Positions 1 through 6,942 of a DNA stretch of 10,528 bases are shown here, in pieces. The number at the start of each line of letters is the position of its first letter. Within the stretch, counting starts at the first letter, position 1. Below the pieces are notes generated by a model. The model was given only the letters and a program-made list of their open reading frames with translations, was not told where the DNA came from and ran no database searches. The stretch spans positions 1 to 10,528 of the forward strand of contig JAKEEV010001092.1 in the NCBI GenBank assembly GCA_022616395.1, written 5' to 3'. The position numbers and the translations under genes are program-made. Origin of the DNA: Planctomycetia bacterium (GTDB lineage Bacteria; Planctomycetota; Planctomycetia; Gemmatales; Gemmataceae).

Positions 1-989
1 GACTCTTCCACCCCGCGCCGACTCCCGAACTTCCCGCGAACATAATACAGCACTTCATCGCTTTCCACATTACTGTGTGCGTAAGGAACCTTGATTGCGT
101 CGGGGTGAGTATCGAGCATGCGCGGAGCGAACGTGCAGAGCACAAATCCTGATGTTTCAAACGTCAGATGAATTGGAGGAGGCTGGTGAATCGTGCCGGT
201 GATTGGCTCGAAATCGTCCGCGTTGAAGGTGAACGGGTACACGAAACCATCCCAACCGATCACATCAAACGGATGACTTGCGAGAACGTATCGTGTTAAC
301 CGCGACCCGTCCTTGATGATGATCGGTGTGTCCTTCTCCTCGTCGATGATGAACAGATCCGTGGGTCCGTGCAGGTCGCGTTCGGAGTACGGCGCGCCGA
401 GCCGGAGTTGCCCATCGTGATTGAGGTATTTGGGTGGAATGTTCACCGTCCCGGCAGATTCGACCACGAGCAAGTCCGGCTGACCCGCGGAGGAGTCGAA
501 TTCCAGTTTGTAAGTTGTGCAGCGCGGAATCACAACGTAGTCGAACGGCTTGACTGGCAGCACGCCAAACTGCGTGAGCAACCGGCCCGCTCCCTTGTGA
601 GCGAAGATCACTTCATCCGCGAGCGCATTGCGATACAGTTCCGCTTGCGACTGCGCCGGGCGACAGCGCCACATCGTCACATCGTTATTCGTCAACAGCG
701 GCACGCGTCCGGTAATCGGATCGCCCTTCGCTGGTACCGCACCGGTCTTCAGATGATGATGTCGAAGGACGGGTACTTCCGCGCGCTCAATTCCCATCGA
801 GCCGGCCGCCTCGACATGCTTCACCCGCGTCGGCGGACGAAGATGATACGCAATCGAGTACGCGCGCGAAAACCCCTGCGTGGTAATCACTTCTTCGTAG
901 AAGATGCCTTCGCTCTTGAAGCCGGGACTTGTGCGGTGCGCTGTGTGCCGCTTCTTCGGAACACTGCCGCGCGAGAGGTAGTGTGGCAT
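1..989 (-). CDS. hmgA: Homogentisate 1,2-dioxygenase, C-terminus cut by window edge
   Basis: It opens the aromatic ring of homogentisate with O2 to give maleylacetoacetate, the central step of phenylalanine/tyrosine degradation, using one Fe(II) in a cupin fold in the cytoplasm. The 329 complete codons seen begin MPHYLSRGSVPKKRHT, an N-terminus typical of the shorter bacterial homogentisate dioxygenases. Later landmarks are VTMWRCRPAQ, a LYRNALADEVIFAHKG segment, and IGWDGFVYPFTFN. The stretch YAHSNVESDEVLYYVRG (His305, Asp311/Glu312) matches the region holding the first His and the acidic iron ligand in this family. The last His ligand and roughly 50-60 residues lie beyond base 1. The start is ATG at 989, with GGAG (998-1001 on the minus strand) 8 bases upstream. 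It is the last gene of the minus-strand phhA-hppD cluster in the window, separated from the gene before it by a hairpin. Family identity is strong; the exact metal ligands are inferred. Confidence 0.87.
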   Translation of the reverse strand, partial: MPHYLSRGSVPKKRHTAHRTSPGFKSEGIFYEEVITTQGFSRAYSIAYHLRPPTRVKHVEAAGSMGIERAEVPVLRHHHLKTGAVPAKGDPITGRVPLLTNNDVTMWRCRPAQSQAELYRNALADEVIFAHKGAGRLLTQFGVLPVKPFDYVVIPRCTTYKLEFDSSAGQPDLLVVESAGTVNIPPKYLNHDGQLRLGAPYSERDLHGPTDLFIIDEEKDTPIIIKDGSRLTRYVLASHPFDVIGWDGFVYPFTFNADDFEPITGTIHQPPPIHLTFETSGFVLCTFAPRMLDTHPDAIKVPYAHSNVESDEVLYYVRGKFGSRRGVEE

Positions 990-1009
990 GATGGAGTCTC
1001 CAAAAGGCG

Positions 1010-1060
1010 TTTCACCACAAAGCAGGTCCCCGCTGCGCGGAGACCCGCTTTGTGGTGAAA
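1010..1060. repeat. Inverted repeat (tract A) between interrupted gene and hmgA
   Basis: The arms TTTCACCACAAAGC (1010-1023) and GCTTTGTGGTGAAA (1047-1060) are perfectly complementary over 14 bp. After one mismatch, GGTC/GACC adds 4 bp. The loop is 1029-1041. The hairpin starts 2 bases after the upstream TAA (1063-1065) and ends 8 bases before the hmgA ribosome binding site, so it fills the gap. There is no U-tract directly after the stem; on the minus strand CGCCTTTTGG follows. An intrinsic terminator is therefore possible but unconvincing, and attenuation or mRNA stabilisation is equally open. The TCACCACAAAGCAGG stretch resembles the centre of the repeat at 3166-3248. Confidence 0.85.
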
Positions 1061-1062
1061 TC

Positions 1063-1434
1063 TTACCTGCTGAGTGTCGCCGCGTGGCCCAGCACTTTCG
1101 GTCCCTCCTTGAGCAGCGAGCAAGTTGGCTTCCAGCCGAGTTCAACGCGACGGGCGAGCAGTTCATCCGCGCTTGGCTTGTGATTCCAGACGGCGACCGC
1201 CGCCAGTTCCCCGAATCAGGACACGCCGAACACAAGCCACCGCACCGAATCCGGCAGCGGCAAGTACAGGTCATAGCTGTACTCGTCCTGCTGAACCAGA
1301 TCGATGCCCGCAAACGCGATACCAACTCCCGGCGCCCACTTCAGAATGGCTTTGAGGTTTGGGAGCTTCGCGACTTGCTCGCCAAGCGCGGGATCACTCT
1401 CGATGAGCGCTGAAAGTTGGTCGGTGTAGTTCAT
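1063..1434 (-). pseudogene. Small unknown gene interrupted by an in-frame TGA
   Basis: The frame opens at ATG 1434 (MNYTDQLSALIES...) and reads 72 codons to TGA at 1216-1218. It then continues in the same frame for 50 more sense codons (FGELAAVAVWNHKPSADELL...GHAATLSR) to TAA at 1063-1065. Both parts look protein-like, and the TGA falls between ...RWLVFGVS and FGELAAVAVW, which would read naturally as one hydrophobic beta stretch. I do not recognise the family. It starts 6 bases after the Uma2 stop with no clear Shine-Dalgarno, which suggests translational coupling. A nonsense mutation (for example from TGG or CGA) in a roughly 123-residue protein is the simplest reading. A genuine 72-residue protein, or readthrough, cannot be excluded. 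Confidence 0.6.
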
Positions 1435-1440
1435 GCGCGG

Positions 1441-2013
1441 TTACTCGAAGATTTCAGCAACGGAACAGGTGAAGCCGGGCAAGTCGTCGCCGCCAGGGAG
1501 TGTCTGGGAGCGGGTATACATCACCGGCTCAGTGTTCGCACGATGGACCGTCACTGTTTCCGTGTAAGGGTCAACGATCCAGACCTGCTTAGTCTCGCAG
1601 GCCAAGTACTCTTCAACGGCGTCGTTGATATCTTTCTGTTTGTCATTCGGAGAGAGTACCTCGATTGCTAGTACTGGTGCTCCATCTACGAAACTGGCCT
1701 TCTTCTTGGTTGTTGCAGCCTGTTGGGGTGTCGAGAGCGCCAAATCGACGCCGACGTTCGTTTCGGGGTCTTTCCGAATCCGGAAATACGCCTCGTTCGA
1801 GTACAACTTTCCGCGCGGCTTGGGCTGTTGCATGAGCCAGACGCCAAGAAGCCGAGCAAGGGTCGCGGTTGCCGCACTGTGGCTTGGATTTCGCTTTGTC
1901 ACTTTGGCCTCCCGCAACTCGCCACGGAATAACCACCGCGCGACCCTTTTGCTCGGCGGGAGCGCGAACAAGTCGTCACTTGTCATGAACTTTACGGTTG
2001 GTGCTTCGCTCAT
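1441..2013 (-). CDS. Uma2-family (DUF820) restriction-endonuclease-like protein
   Basis: This 190-residue protein fits the usual Uma2 length. It has the expected PD-(D/E)XK-like core: VGVDLAL with Asp90, then APVLAIEVLSPNDK (residues 112-125) with Glu118, then an EEYL helix and the strand VWIVDPYTETVTVH (144-157). Members are numerous in cyanobacteria and planctomycetes. The fold is nuclease-like but the cellular role of the family is largely unknown, so DNA cleavage is an inference. The ATG at 2013 is preceded by AGGTGAG, which overlaps the hppD stop codon. The gene is thus translationally coupled to hppD and sits inside the aromatic degradation cluster, with no evident pathway role. It ends 6 bases before the next, interrupted gene. 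Confidence 0.85.
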   Translation of the reverse strand: MSEAPTVKFMTSDDLFALPPSKRVARWLFRGELREAKVTKRNPSHSAATATLARLLGVWLMQQPKPRGKLYSNEAYFRIRKDPETNVGVDLALSTPQQAATTKKKASFVDGAPVLAIEVLSPNDKQKDINDAVEEYLACETKQVWIVDPYTETVTVHRANTEPVMYTRSQTLPGGDDLPGFTCSVAEIFE

Positions 2014-2015
2014 GA

Positions 2016-2022
2016 CTCACCT
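2016..2022 (-). promoter_or_regulatory. Ribosome binding site of Uma2 gene overlapping the hppD stop
   Basis: Read on the minus strand, the junction is TGAGGTGAGTCATG. The A of the hppD TGA is the first base of AGGTGAG, a good Shine-Dalgarno match, and ATG follows after 2 bases (4 after the AGGTG core). This supports the start at 2013 and ties Uma2 expression to hppD translation. Confidence 0.7.
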
Positions 2023-3122
2023 CAGAGTGTTCCGCGTAGTGCTTGCTCGCGTTCAATCGCTTCAAAGAGCGCCTTGAAGTTTCCTTTGCCGAAACTCTTC
2101 GATCCGCGGCGCTGGATCACCTCGAAGAACAGCGTTGGGCGATCCGCAACCGGCTTCGTGAAGATTTGCAGCATGTACCCCTCGTCGTCCTTGTCAACGA
2201 GGATGCCAAGCTCGGCCAACTCCTGTATGTCTTCGCGGATCACTCCGACGCGATCCGTGAGCGAATCGTAGTAGGTGTCCGGCACGCGCAGGAACGAGAC
2301 ATCATTGGCGCGCATCGCGCGTACTGTCTTGATGATGTCACCGGTTGCAAGAGCAATGTGCTGGATGCCCGGCCCGCCGTAATACTGCAAGTATTCTTCG
2401 ATCTGGCTGCGGCGCTTGCCCTTCGCCGGTTCGTTAATCGGGAACTTGATCCGCCCGGTGCCGTTCTGCATCACCTTCGACATCAGCGCGGAATACTCGG
2501 TCGAAATGTCCTTGTCGTCGAACGAAACGAGTTGATTGAAGCCGAGAATCTTGCTGTACCACTGCACCCACTCGTTCATTTTTCCTTCCTCGACGTTCGC
2601 GACCATGTGGTCGATGGCCGCGAGTCCAACCGGTCGCGCGGTACTCGCCTGGTATCGCTCCGGGTCGATGGGCTTGAAGCCCGGAGCGAACACCCCGCGA
2701 TAGCGGTCGCGATTGATGAATGTGTGTGTCGTGTCTCCGTAGGCGCGAATGCTCGCGGCCTCGAAGACGCCCGTTTCGTCTTCGAGCGCTTCGGGCGGCC
2801 TCACCGGTGTTGCTCCGCGCTTCACTGCTTCCTCGAAGCACGCGCGCACATCCGGGACATCAAGCGCGATGTCCATCACGCCATCGCCGTGCGTGATAAG
2901 TCGCTTGCTCTCCGGGTGCTGGTCGGAGAGCGGCGAGTTGAGGACAAACGTGATCTCGCCTTGCTTGAGCACATAGCCCGCTTCGTGACGCACTTTTGTC
3001 TCAAGGCCCGCGTAGGCGATGACATCGAAGCCGAACGCGTTGCGATAAAAGAACGCGCTCTGCCGGGCATTGCCGACGAAGAAGCGAACGTGATCAATCT
3101 TGCGAAGCGGAATATCGTTCAT
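2022..3122 (-). CDS. hppD: 4-hydroxyphenylpyruvate dioxygenase
   Basis: It converts 4-hydroxyphenylpyruvate and O2 to homogentisate and CO2 with a non-haem Fe(II), in the cytoplasm. The 366 residues are full length for the family. There are two vicinal-oxygen-chelate domains: the N-terminal one begins IDHVRFFVGNARQSAFFY, and the catalytic one begins AAIDHMVANV near residue 169. The three iron ligands of the family are recognisable as His172 (DHMV), His255 (IQHIAL) and Glu334 (FFEVIQR). The C-terminal SFGKGNFKALFEAIEREQ (343-360) is the usual lid and helix. Start ATG 3122 gives the standard N-terminus, but the Shine-Dalgarno upstream is weak. phhA lies upstream across a 137-base gap holding a hairpin, and the Uma2 gene follows after 8 bases. 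Function assignment is secure. Confidence 0.96.
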   Translation of the reverse strand: MNDIPLRKIDHVRFFVGNARQSAFFYRNAFGFDVIAYAGLETKVRHEAGYVLKQGEITFVLNSPLSDQHPESKRLITHGDGVMDIALDVPDVRACFEEAVKRGATPVRPPEALEDETGVFEAASIRAYGDTTHTFINRDRYRGVFAPGFKPIDPERYQASTARPVGLAAIDHMVANVEEGKMNEWVQWYSKILGFNQLVSFDDKDISTEYSALMSKVMQNGTGRIKFPINEPAKGKRRSQIEEYLQYYGGPGIQHIALATGDIIKTVRAMRANDVSFLRVPDTYYDSLTDRVGVIREDIQELAELGILVDKDDEGYMLQIFTKPVADRPTLFFEVIQRRGSKSFGKGNFKALFEAIEREQALRGTL

Positions 3123-3165
3123 GGGTGTCCCAACGGAGGGTTCGCGCAGAAAGGCAGAATAGCGT

Positions 3166-3248
3166 TTTTGACAGGATTACAGGATCAAGCAGGATCAGCA
3201 CAAAGGCAGTGTTGAATCCATCTGGTTCATCCTGTTATCCCGTCGAAA
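3166..3248. repeat. Imperfect inverted repeat (tract B) with CAGGAT stutter, after phhA
   Basis: The left arm (3166-3192, TTTTGACAGGATTACAGGAT then CAAGCAG) and the reverse complement of the right arm (3222-3248) agree at 22 of 27 positions. The arm is a stutter of CAGGAT at irregular 8-10 base steps. The centre, 3193-3221, contains CAGCACAAAGGCAGTGTTG (3196-3214), which resembles the centres of the repeats at 8077 and 9275. The tract starts 11 bases after the phhA stop (minus strand) and leaves 43 bases before hppD. The run TTTTT at 3165-3169 lies on the plus strand, so it would be A residues in the phhA transcript. It does not form an intrinsic terminator for phhA. Confidence 0.85.
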
Positions 3249-3259
3249 CTCTTCTGTGT

Positions 3260-4156
3260 TTACAGTACCGGAATACCAAACCGCCTCACGAGAGCTTCCA
3301 GTTCGCGTCTGAGGAACGGCAACGACGGAGCGATGAAGAAGTCCTTCTGCATGTAGGACGGGTCGTAGTCGGTGGTAATTACGGTTTCGGTTACGAACGG
3401 CCGACGGGTGACGTCCTTCGAGAACAGAGAGTGTGGAATCTCTCCCGTGCTCGACAGAATGCCCGCGCCGAAGACCTTCGTTTCGGATTGTTCCTCGATC
3501 AGCCCAAATTCAATGCTGAACCAACTGAAGCGCTTCAGCGCGAGAACCTGATCGCCCTTCCTGGTGGTCGCGGCCGCCTTACCGATGAGCGTGAGCAACT
3601 CCGCGTAGTCCTGGTTCATCAGAGGAGGAACGTGACCGAGGCAATCGTGGATCATGTCCGGTTCGGGCGTGAATTCCGGGTGCGAGCCATGTCGGATAAA
3701 CTGAGTAACGGGAAATCCGCGCTCCGCGATATACTCGTAGAACGTCCGGTACGGCAGAGCGCCTTCCGCCGGGACGAGGTGCATGTTCGTTTCGCGGTTG
3801 ACGCGCTCGCTGAGCGTGCGCAGTTGCGGAATTTCTGTCTGCGTGATCGCCAGATCGTCTTTTGCCTTGAGGTACATTGCGCAGGCGTGCTTGCGGTGCA
3901 GCTCGTCGAGCTTCGGTGAAACCTCACGCCAGATACGCGTTTCTTCCGCGTTGTAAGTGATAAACGGAGGACCGAGTCGCTCCAGTCGGTGCTTGCGGCA
4001 CAGTGCGAACAACTCCTTGCGTCGCTCGATGTACCCGAGGTCGTTCTCGCCGGGGTGGCCGGGATCGAGAATCAATTCCGCCACGTCCGGCGGCTCGACC
4101 ATTACATTCGCGTTGATCACCGTGCCGTATTCAACGAGCGTGTTTGCTTCTTTCAT
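3260..4156 (-). CDS. phhA: Phenylalanine 4-monooxygenase (pterin-dependent aromatic amino acid hydroxylase)
   Basis: It hydroxylates L-phenylalanine to L-tyrosine using tetrahydropterin, O2 and Fe(II). The 298 residues cover the catalytic domain, as in bacterial monofunctional enzymes that lack the regulatory ACT domain. The family signature PDMIHDCLGHVPPLM (166-180) supplies iron ligands His170 and His175, and WFSIEFGLI (212-220) supplies Glu216. Upstream, ITYNAEETRIWREV (66-79) and FYEYIAERGFPVTQFIR (139-155) are also characteristic. Start ATG 4156 has GAGGG about 7 bases upstream. It is first in the minus-strand cluster and divergent from the quinone oxidoreductase. No pterin-4a-carbinolamine dehydratase (phhB) is visible here, so cofactor recycling must be encoded elsewhere. 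Tyrosine hydroxylase-type activity is possible in principle, but the hppD/hmgA context favours phenylalanine catabolism. Confidence 0.95.
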   Translation of the reverse strand: MKEANTLVEYGTVINANVMVEPPDVAELILDPGHPGENDLGYIERRKELFALCRKHRLERLGPPFITYNAEETRIWREVSPKLDELHRKHACAMYLKAKDDLAITQTEIPQLRTLSERVNRETNMHLVPAEGALPYRTFYEYIAERGFPVTQFIRHGSHPEFTPEPDMIHDCLGHVPPLMNQDYAELLTLIGKAAATTRKGDQVLALKRFSWFSIEFGLIEEQSETKVFGAGILSSTGEIPHSLFSKDVTRRPFVTETVITTDYDPSYMQKDFFIAPSLPFLRRELEALVRRFGIPVL

Positions 4157-4324
4157 CGAATGCCCTCGAATCTGGTTATTCTGTTGGGAGAGGGAAACAA
4201 CCAGAACCGCGTGACCGCGGTGACTCTACCACTTATTCTATCGGGTACGGCGAGTCTTATCTGCTCGCCTGTTCGCCATTCTCAAGCGGTCTTCGCCGTT
4301 CCTCACTTCAAAAAAGAGCCAACT
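4157..4324. promoter_or_regulatory. Divergent intergenic region between phhA and quinone oxidoreductase
   Basis: These 168 bases must hold both outward promoters. Visible elements are an inverted pair TCTGGTT (4171-4177) and AACCAGA (4199-4205) close to phhA, a direct repeat GTGAC (4211-4215 and 4220-4224) flanking CGCG, and the palindrome ACCGCGGT (4214-4221). Together these could be operator sites. A weak -10-like TAGAAT lies on the minus strand at 4235-4240 without a convincing -35. No stutter repeat like those in the other gaps is present. Operator function is inference only. Confidence 0.35.
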
Positions 4325-5326
4325 ATGAAAGCCGCATTCTTCGAGACGACCGGCACGCCCGATGTCATCCGTGTCGGCGAAATCCCAATGCCGGAGCCAA
4401 AGGCTGGCGAGATCCGGGTGAAAATACTCGCCGCGTCCATCAACCCCATTGACACTTACATTCGCAGTGGAGCAGCATCCATGCCGCTCCCCAAACCGGC
4501 CATTACCGGCACGGATTTCGCGGGTGTAGTTGATGCGGTCGGGCAGGGCGTGACGCGCTTCAAGAAAGGCGACCGCGTCTGGGGAAGTAATCAGGGGCTG
4601 TTGGGTCGACAGGGAACGTGCGCGGAGTTTATCTGTGTTGAGGAGAAATGGGCGTATCCCACTCCGGAAGGCGTCTCGGATGAACAGGCCTCGGCCGGCG
4701 CTCTTGTGGGCATTACCGCACACTTGGGACTGTTCCACCGTGCGAAATTGACACAGGGCGAAACCGTCTTTGTGAATGGAGGAACCGGCGGAGTCGGTTC
4801 GATGGTCGTGCAAATGGCAAAGGCGGTCGGGGGAAGAGTGATTTGCACCGTTGGGAGCGAGGAGAAAGCCCGACTTGCGCGTGAACTGGGAGCGGATCAC
4901 ATCATCAATTACAAGACGGATGATCTTTCGGCCCGCGTGAAGGAAGCCACCGTGGGCAGCGGAGTTTCAGTGTGGTACGAAACGCTCCCGCCCGCTGACT
5001 TCGACAAGACAATTGAACTGATGGCTCCACGCGGGCGGATTGTGGTCATGGCGGGGCGAGCGGCTCGCCCGGTGTTGCCGAATGGCCCGTTCTATGTCAA
5101 GGGATTGTCACTGCTGGGCTTCGCGATGTTCAACATGACGGGCAGCGAGCAACAGGCTTGTGCTGATGACATTGTCCGCTGGATGCGCGACGGTAAACTC
5201 AAAGCGATCATCGGTGCGCGCTTCCCACTGGCGAAAACCGCCGAAGCGCACCAGCTTCAGGAAGAGAACACGCTTCGCAAGGCCGGGACACTTACCGGAA
5301 AGATCGTGATCCTCCCAACTCAATGA
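4325..5326 (+). CDS. NAD(P)H:quinone oxidoreductase-like, zinc-less MDR protein
   Basis: This 333-residue medium-chain dehydrogenase/reductase belongs to the quinone oxidoreductase branch and probably reduces quinones or enones with NADPH. The N-terminal GroES-like domain (MKAAFFETTGTPDVIRV..., then NPIDTYIRSG at 40-49 and GTDFAGVVDAVG at 62-73) is followed by the nucleotide-binding motif VNGGTGGVGSMVVQMAK (150-166). The N-terminal domain lacks the Cys/His zinc ligands of alcohol dehydrogenases, as expected for this branch. The start at 4325 gives the canonical MKAA N-terminus; in-frame ATGs further upstream extend into antisense of phhA and are rejected. The Shine-Dalgarno is weak (AAAGAG). 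It is transcribed away from phhA. A link to aromatic metabolism is suggested only by position. Confidence 0.88.
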   Translation: MKAAFFETTGTPDVIRVGEIPMPEPKAGEIRVKILAASINPIDTYIRSGAASMPLPKPAITGTDFAGVVDAVGQGVTRFKKGDRVWGSNQGLLGRQGTCAEFICVEEKWAYPTPEGVSDEQASAGALVGITAHLGLFHRAKLTQGETVFVNGGTGGVGSMVVQMAKAVGGRVICTVGSEEKARLARELGADHIINYKTDDLSARVKEATVGSGVSVWYETLPPADFDKTIELMAPRGRIVVMAGRAARPVLPNGPFYVKGLSLLGFAMFNMTGSEQQACADDIVRWMRDGKLKAIIGARFPLAKTAEAHQLQEENTLRKAGTLTGKIVILPTQ

Positions 5327-5370
5327 TGGGCTGTTGCGTAGAGTGTCTGGAGCGATTTCCGAACATTGTC

Positions 5371-5375
5371 GGAGG
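5371..5375 (+). promoter_or_regulatory. Ribosome binding site deciding the start at 5380
   Basis: GGAGG is followed 4 bases later by ATG 5380. The frame is also open from ATG 5323, which overlaps the preceding stop as ATGA. Only the 5380 start gives both a strong Shine-Dalgarno and a signal peptide at the very N-terminus. Confidence 0.75.
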
Positions 5376-5379
5376 CCAC

Positions 5380-6669
5380 ATGATCAGACACATCGCCAGT
5401 CTGATTCTTCTTGGACTGCTTCCGATCTCCGCGCTTGCACAGCCGCAGCGCGTTGCGGTCGCGAAGACCACTTCACCCGCCGCGGCGTTCGCAGCGCGCT
5501 CCCCGACAGCAACCAAGTTCGAGGTTCTCCCGGCGAACGCCGAACTTCACACCTCCGATGTGATTCTTGCCCTTCCCGGAGCGACCCTGGAATCGAAGAC
5601 CGGAGCCGTCGCGGTCACTTCGCTGGCCGACTACGACAAGCGCTCTCCGCTGCCCATTCTCGAAACCGCCTTGATCCTCAACCCCCCCGAGAAAGACATC
5701 GACCTCGCCTTCCAGCTTGATCGCGGCCGCGTGGACATTACCAACAAGAAAGCCCGCGGTTCGGCCGTCGTGAAGGTCGTGCATCGAGAGAAGAAGTGGA
5801 CGATCAAGCTCGAAGACCCCGGCGCGCGCGTCGCGATTGAAGTCTGCGGGCGCTGGCCGGCTGGCTCGCGTTTCAAATTGGTCAATCCGAAAAGAAGCGA
5901 GAAGCTCGCGGAGCCGGTCGCGTCGCTTGTGCTCTTGGTGTTGAAGGGTTCAGCTCAAGTGGAAATCGGCGGAACTGCGTTCGGGATGTCCGCTCCGCCA
6001 GGTCCATCAATCCTGGAATGGGACAGCCTCGCGGGAGCGCCTCAACAGCCAAAGAAACTCACCGCGCTACCCGACTGGGCCGACCCAACCGCCAACCTCA
6101 CGCCCGACGCGAAGAAACTGGTCGCGGCAATCGAGAAGTTCCGCGCGCTGAGGGCGGAGAAGCCCGCGGACGCGATCAAGCAGTTTCTCGACTCGTCCGA
6201 CCCAGTCGAACAGCGCGTGGCTATCGTCACTTTGGGCGCGACAGACGACCTTGTCAGCCTCGGCAAGGCGCTTATCGAAGCGAAGTCACTCGAAGAATGG
6301 GACTTCGGTATCACGGTGTTGCGTCACTGGATTGGCCGAGCGCCCGGTCAGGATCAGCGGTTCTACCAACATCTCACAACCGCACGCGGATACACACCGA
6401 CGGAAGCGAAGATCATCATGCAACTGCTCTTCGGCTTCTCGGCGGAGGAGTTGAAATCGCCCGAAACGTATGAGGTGCTCATCGATTATCTCGCGCACGA
6501 GAAGCCCGGAATTCGCAACCTCGCGGTGTGGCATCTCATCCGTCTGGTGCCGCAAGGGAAGACCATTCCCTACAAGCCCAACGGCACTCTGACCGATGCG
6601 GTCAAGGCCCAGGAAGCCTGGAAGAAACTGGTCCCCACCGGAGAACTTCCCCCTCCTCCGAAGAAGTAG
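5380..6669 (+). CDS. Secreted protein of unknown function, beta-rich then HEAT-like helical
   Basis: This is a 429-residue protein whose function I do not recognise. The signal peptide MIRHIASLILLGLLPISALA (1-20) probably ends before QPQR, indicating export. Residues about 45-215 are beta-rich. PGATLESKTGAVAVTS, LDRGRVDIT and WTIKLEDPGARVAIEV are reminiscent of FecR-type domains, which bind or sense envelope components, but this is weak. Residues about 240-390 are helical, with pieces such as SDPVEQRVAIVTLGATDDL (273-291) and HEKPGIRNLAVWHLIRLV (373-390) that look like degenerate HEAT repeats. The tail ends GELPPPPKK. It starts 54 bases after the quinone oxidoreductase stop and may share its transcript. 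The combination suggests a periplasmic protein-protein interaction role, not an enzyme. Confidence 0.7.
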   Translation: MIRHIASLILLGLLPISALAQPQRVAVAKTTSPAAAFAARSPTATKFEVLPANAELHTSDVILALPGATLESKTGAVAVTSLADYDKRSPLPILETALILNPPEKDIDLAFQLDRGRVDITNKKARGSAVVKVVHREKKWTIKLEDPGARVAIEVCGRWPAGSRFKLVNPKRSEKLAEPVASLVLLVLKGSAQVEIGGTAFGMSAPPGPSILEWDSLAGAPQQPKKLTALPDWADPTANLTPDAKKLVAAIEKFRALRAEKPADAIKQFLDSSDPVEQRVAIVTLGATDDLVSLGKALIEAKSLEEWDFGITVLRHWIGRAPGQDQRFYQHLTTARGYTPTEAKIIMQLLFGFSAEELKSPETYEVLIDYLAHEKPGIRNLAVWHLIRLVPQGKTIPYKPNGTLTDAVKAQEAWKKLVPTGELPPPPKK

Positions 6670-6686
6670 AAGTGAGGAGCGGAGTA

Positions 6687-6772
6687 GAAGACAGAGATCA
6701 GAGGACAGAGGACAGAGGACAGAAGACAGAACAGAGGACAGAGGGCAGAAGCCGGGCAAGGGCAAGGGCAAA
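6687..6772. repeat. One-armed heptad tandem repeat (tract C), GAGGACA type
   Basis: Starting 17 bases after the stop at 6669, the plus strand reads in 7-base words: GAAGACA, GAGATCA, GAGGACA three times, GAAGACA, a shortened GAACA, GAGGACA, GAGGGCA, GAAGCCG. It then switches to a 6-base word, GGCAAG twice and GGCAAA (6755-6772). The strand is strongly purine-rich. No complementary arm occurs nearby, unlike the other tracts. The remaining bases 6773-6942 before the next gene show no gene, no convincing promoter and no other repeat. Confidence 0.9.
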
Positions 6773-6942
6773 GCCACGGAAAGGAGCGAACCCCGGCCGA
6801 TTGTAATGTGTCGCCCAACGGCGAAGTTAGCAGTTGCGTTTTACTTTTGGGCCGCGGAGTTCTGTAAGACTGTGCAGTTTCGCCCGAATATGTGGTTAGA
6901 AGAGCACGGCGGAGCGGCGGAACCTTATCCGAACGGTGATTT

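Noticed and set aside
369..1058. 229-codon plus-strand open frame opposite hmgA
   Set aside because: It is antisense to hmgA and crosses hairpin A; the translated sequence is Arg-rich and without motifs.
1216..1218. TGA as a selenocysteine codon
   Set aside because: No convincing SECIS-like hairpin directly downstream and no recognisable selenoprotein family; a nonsense change is simpler.
2043..3215. 390-codon open frame on the plus strand opposite hppD
   Set aside because: It is a mirror frame produced by GC-rich codon bias in hppD, has no recognisable domain, and runs through repeat tract B. The minus-strand frame has the full dioxygenase motif set.
3125..3919. 264-codon open frame on the plus strand opposite phhA
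   Set aside because: It starts in the intergenic repeat and is antisense to the clear phenylalanine hydroxylase; no family features.
5323..5379. Upstream ATG for the FecR/HEAT-like protein overlapping the quinone oxidoreductase stop
   Set aside because: It would bury the signal peptide behind 19 residues and lacks the GGAGG site present before 5380.
6286..6777. Minus-strand frame beginning with a Leu/Ser/Pro/Cys-rich repetitive peptide
   Set aside because: The repetitive peptide is only the translation of the GAGGACA tandem tract, and the rest is antisense to the secreted HEAT-like protein.
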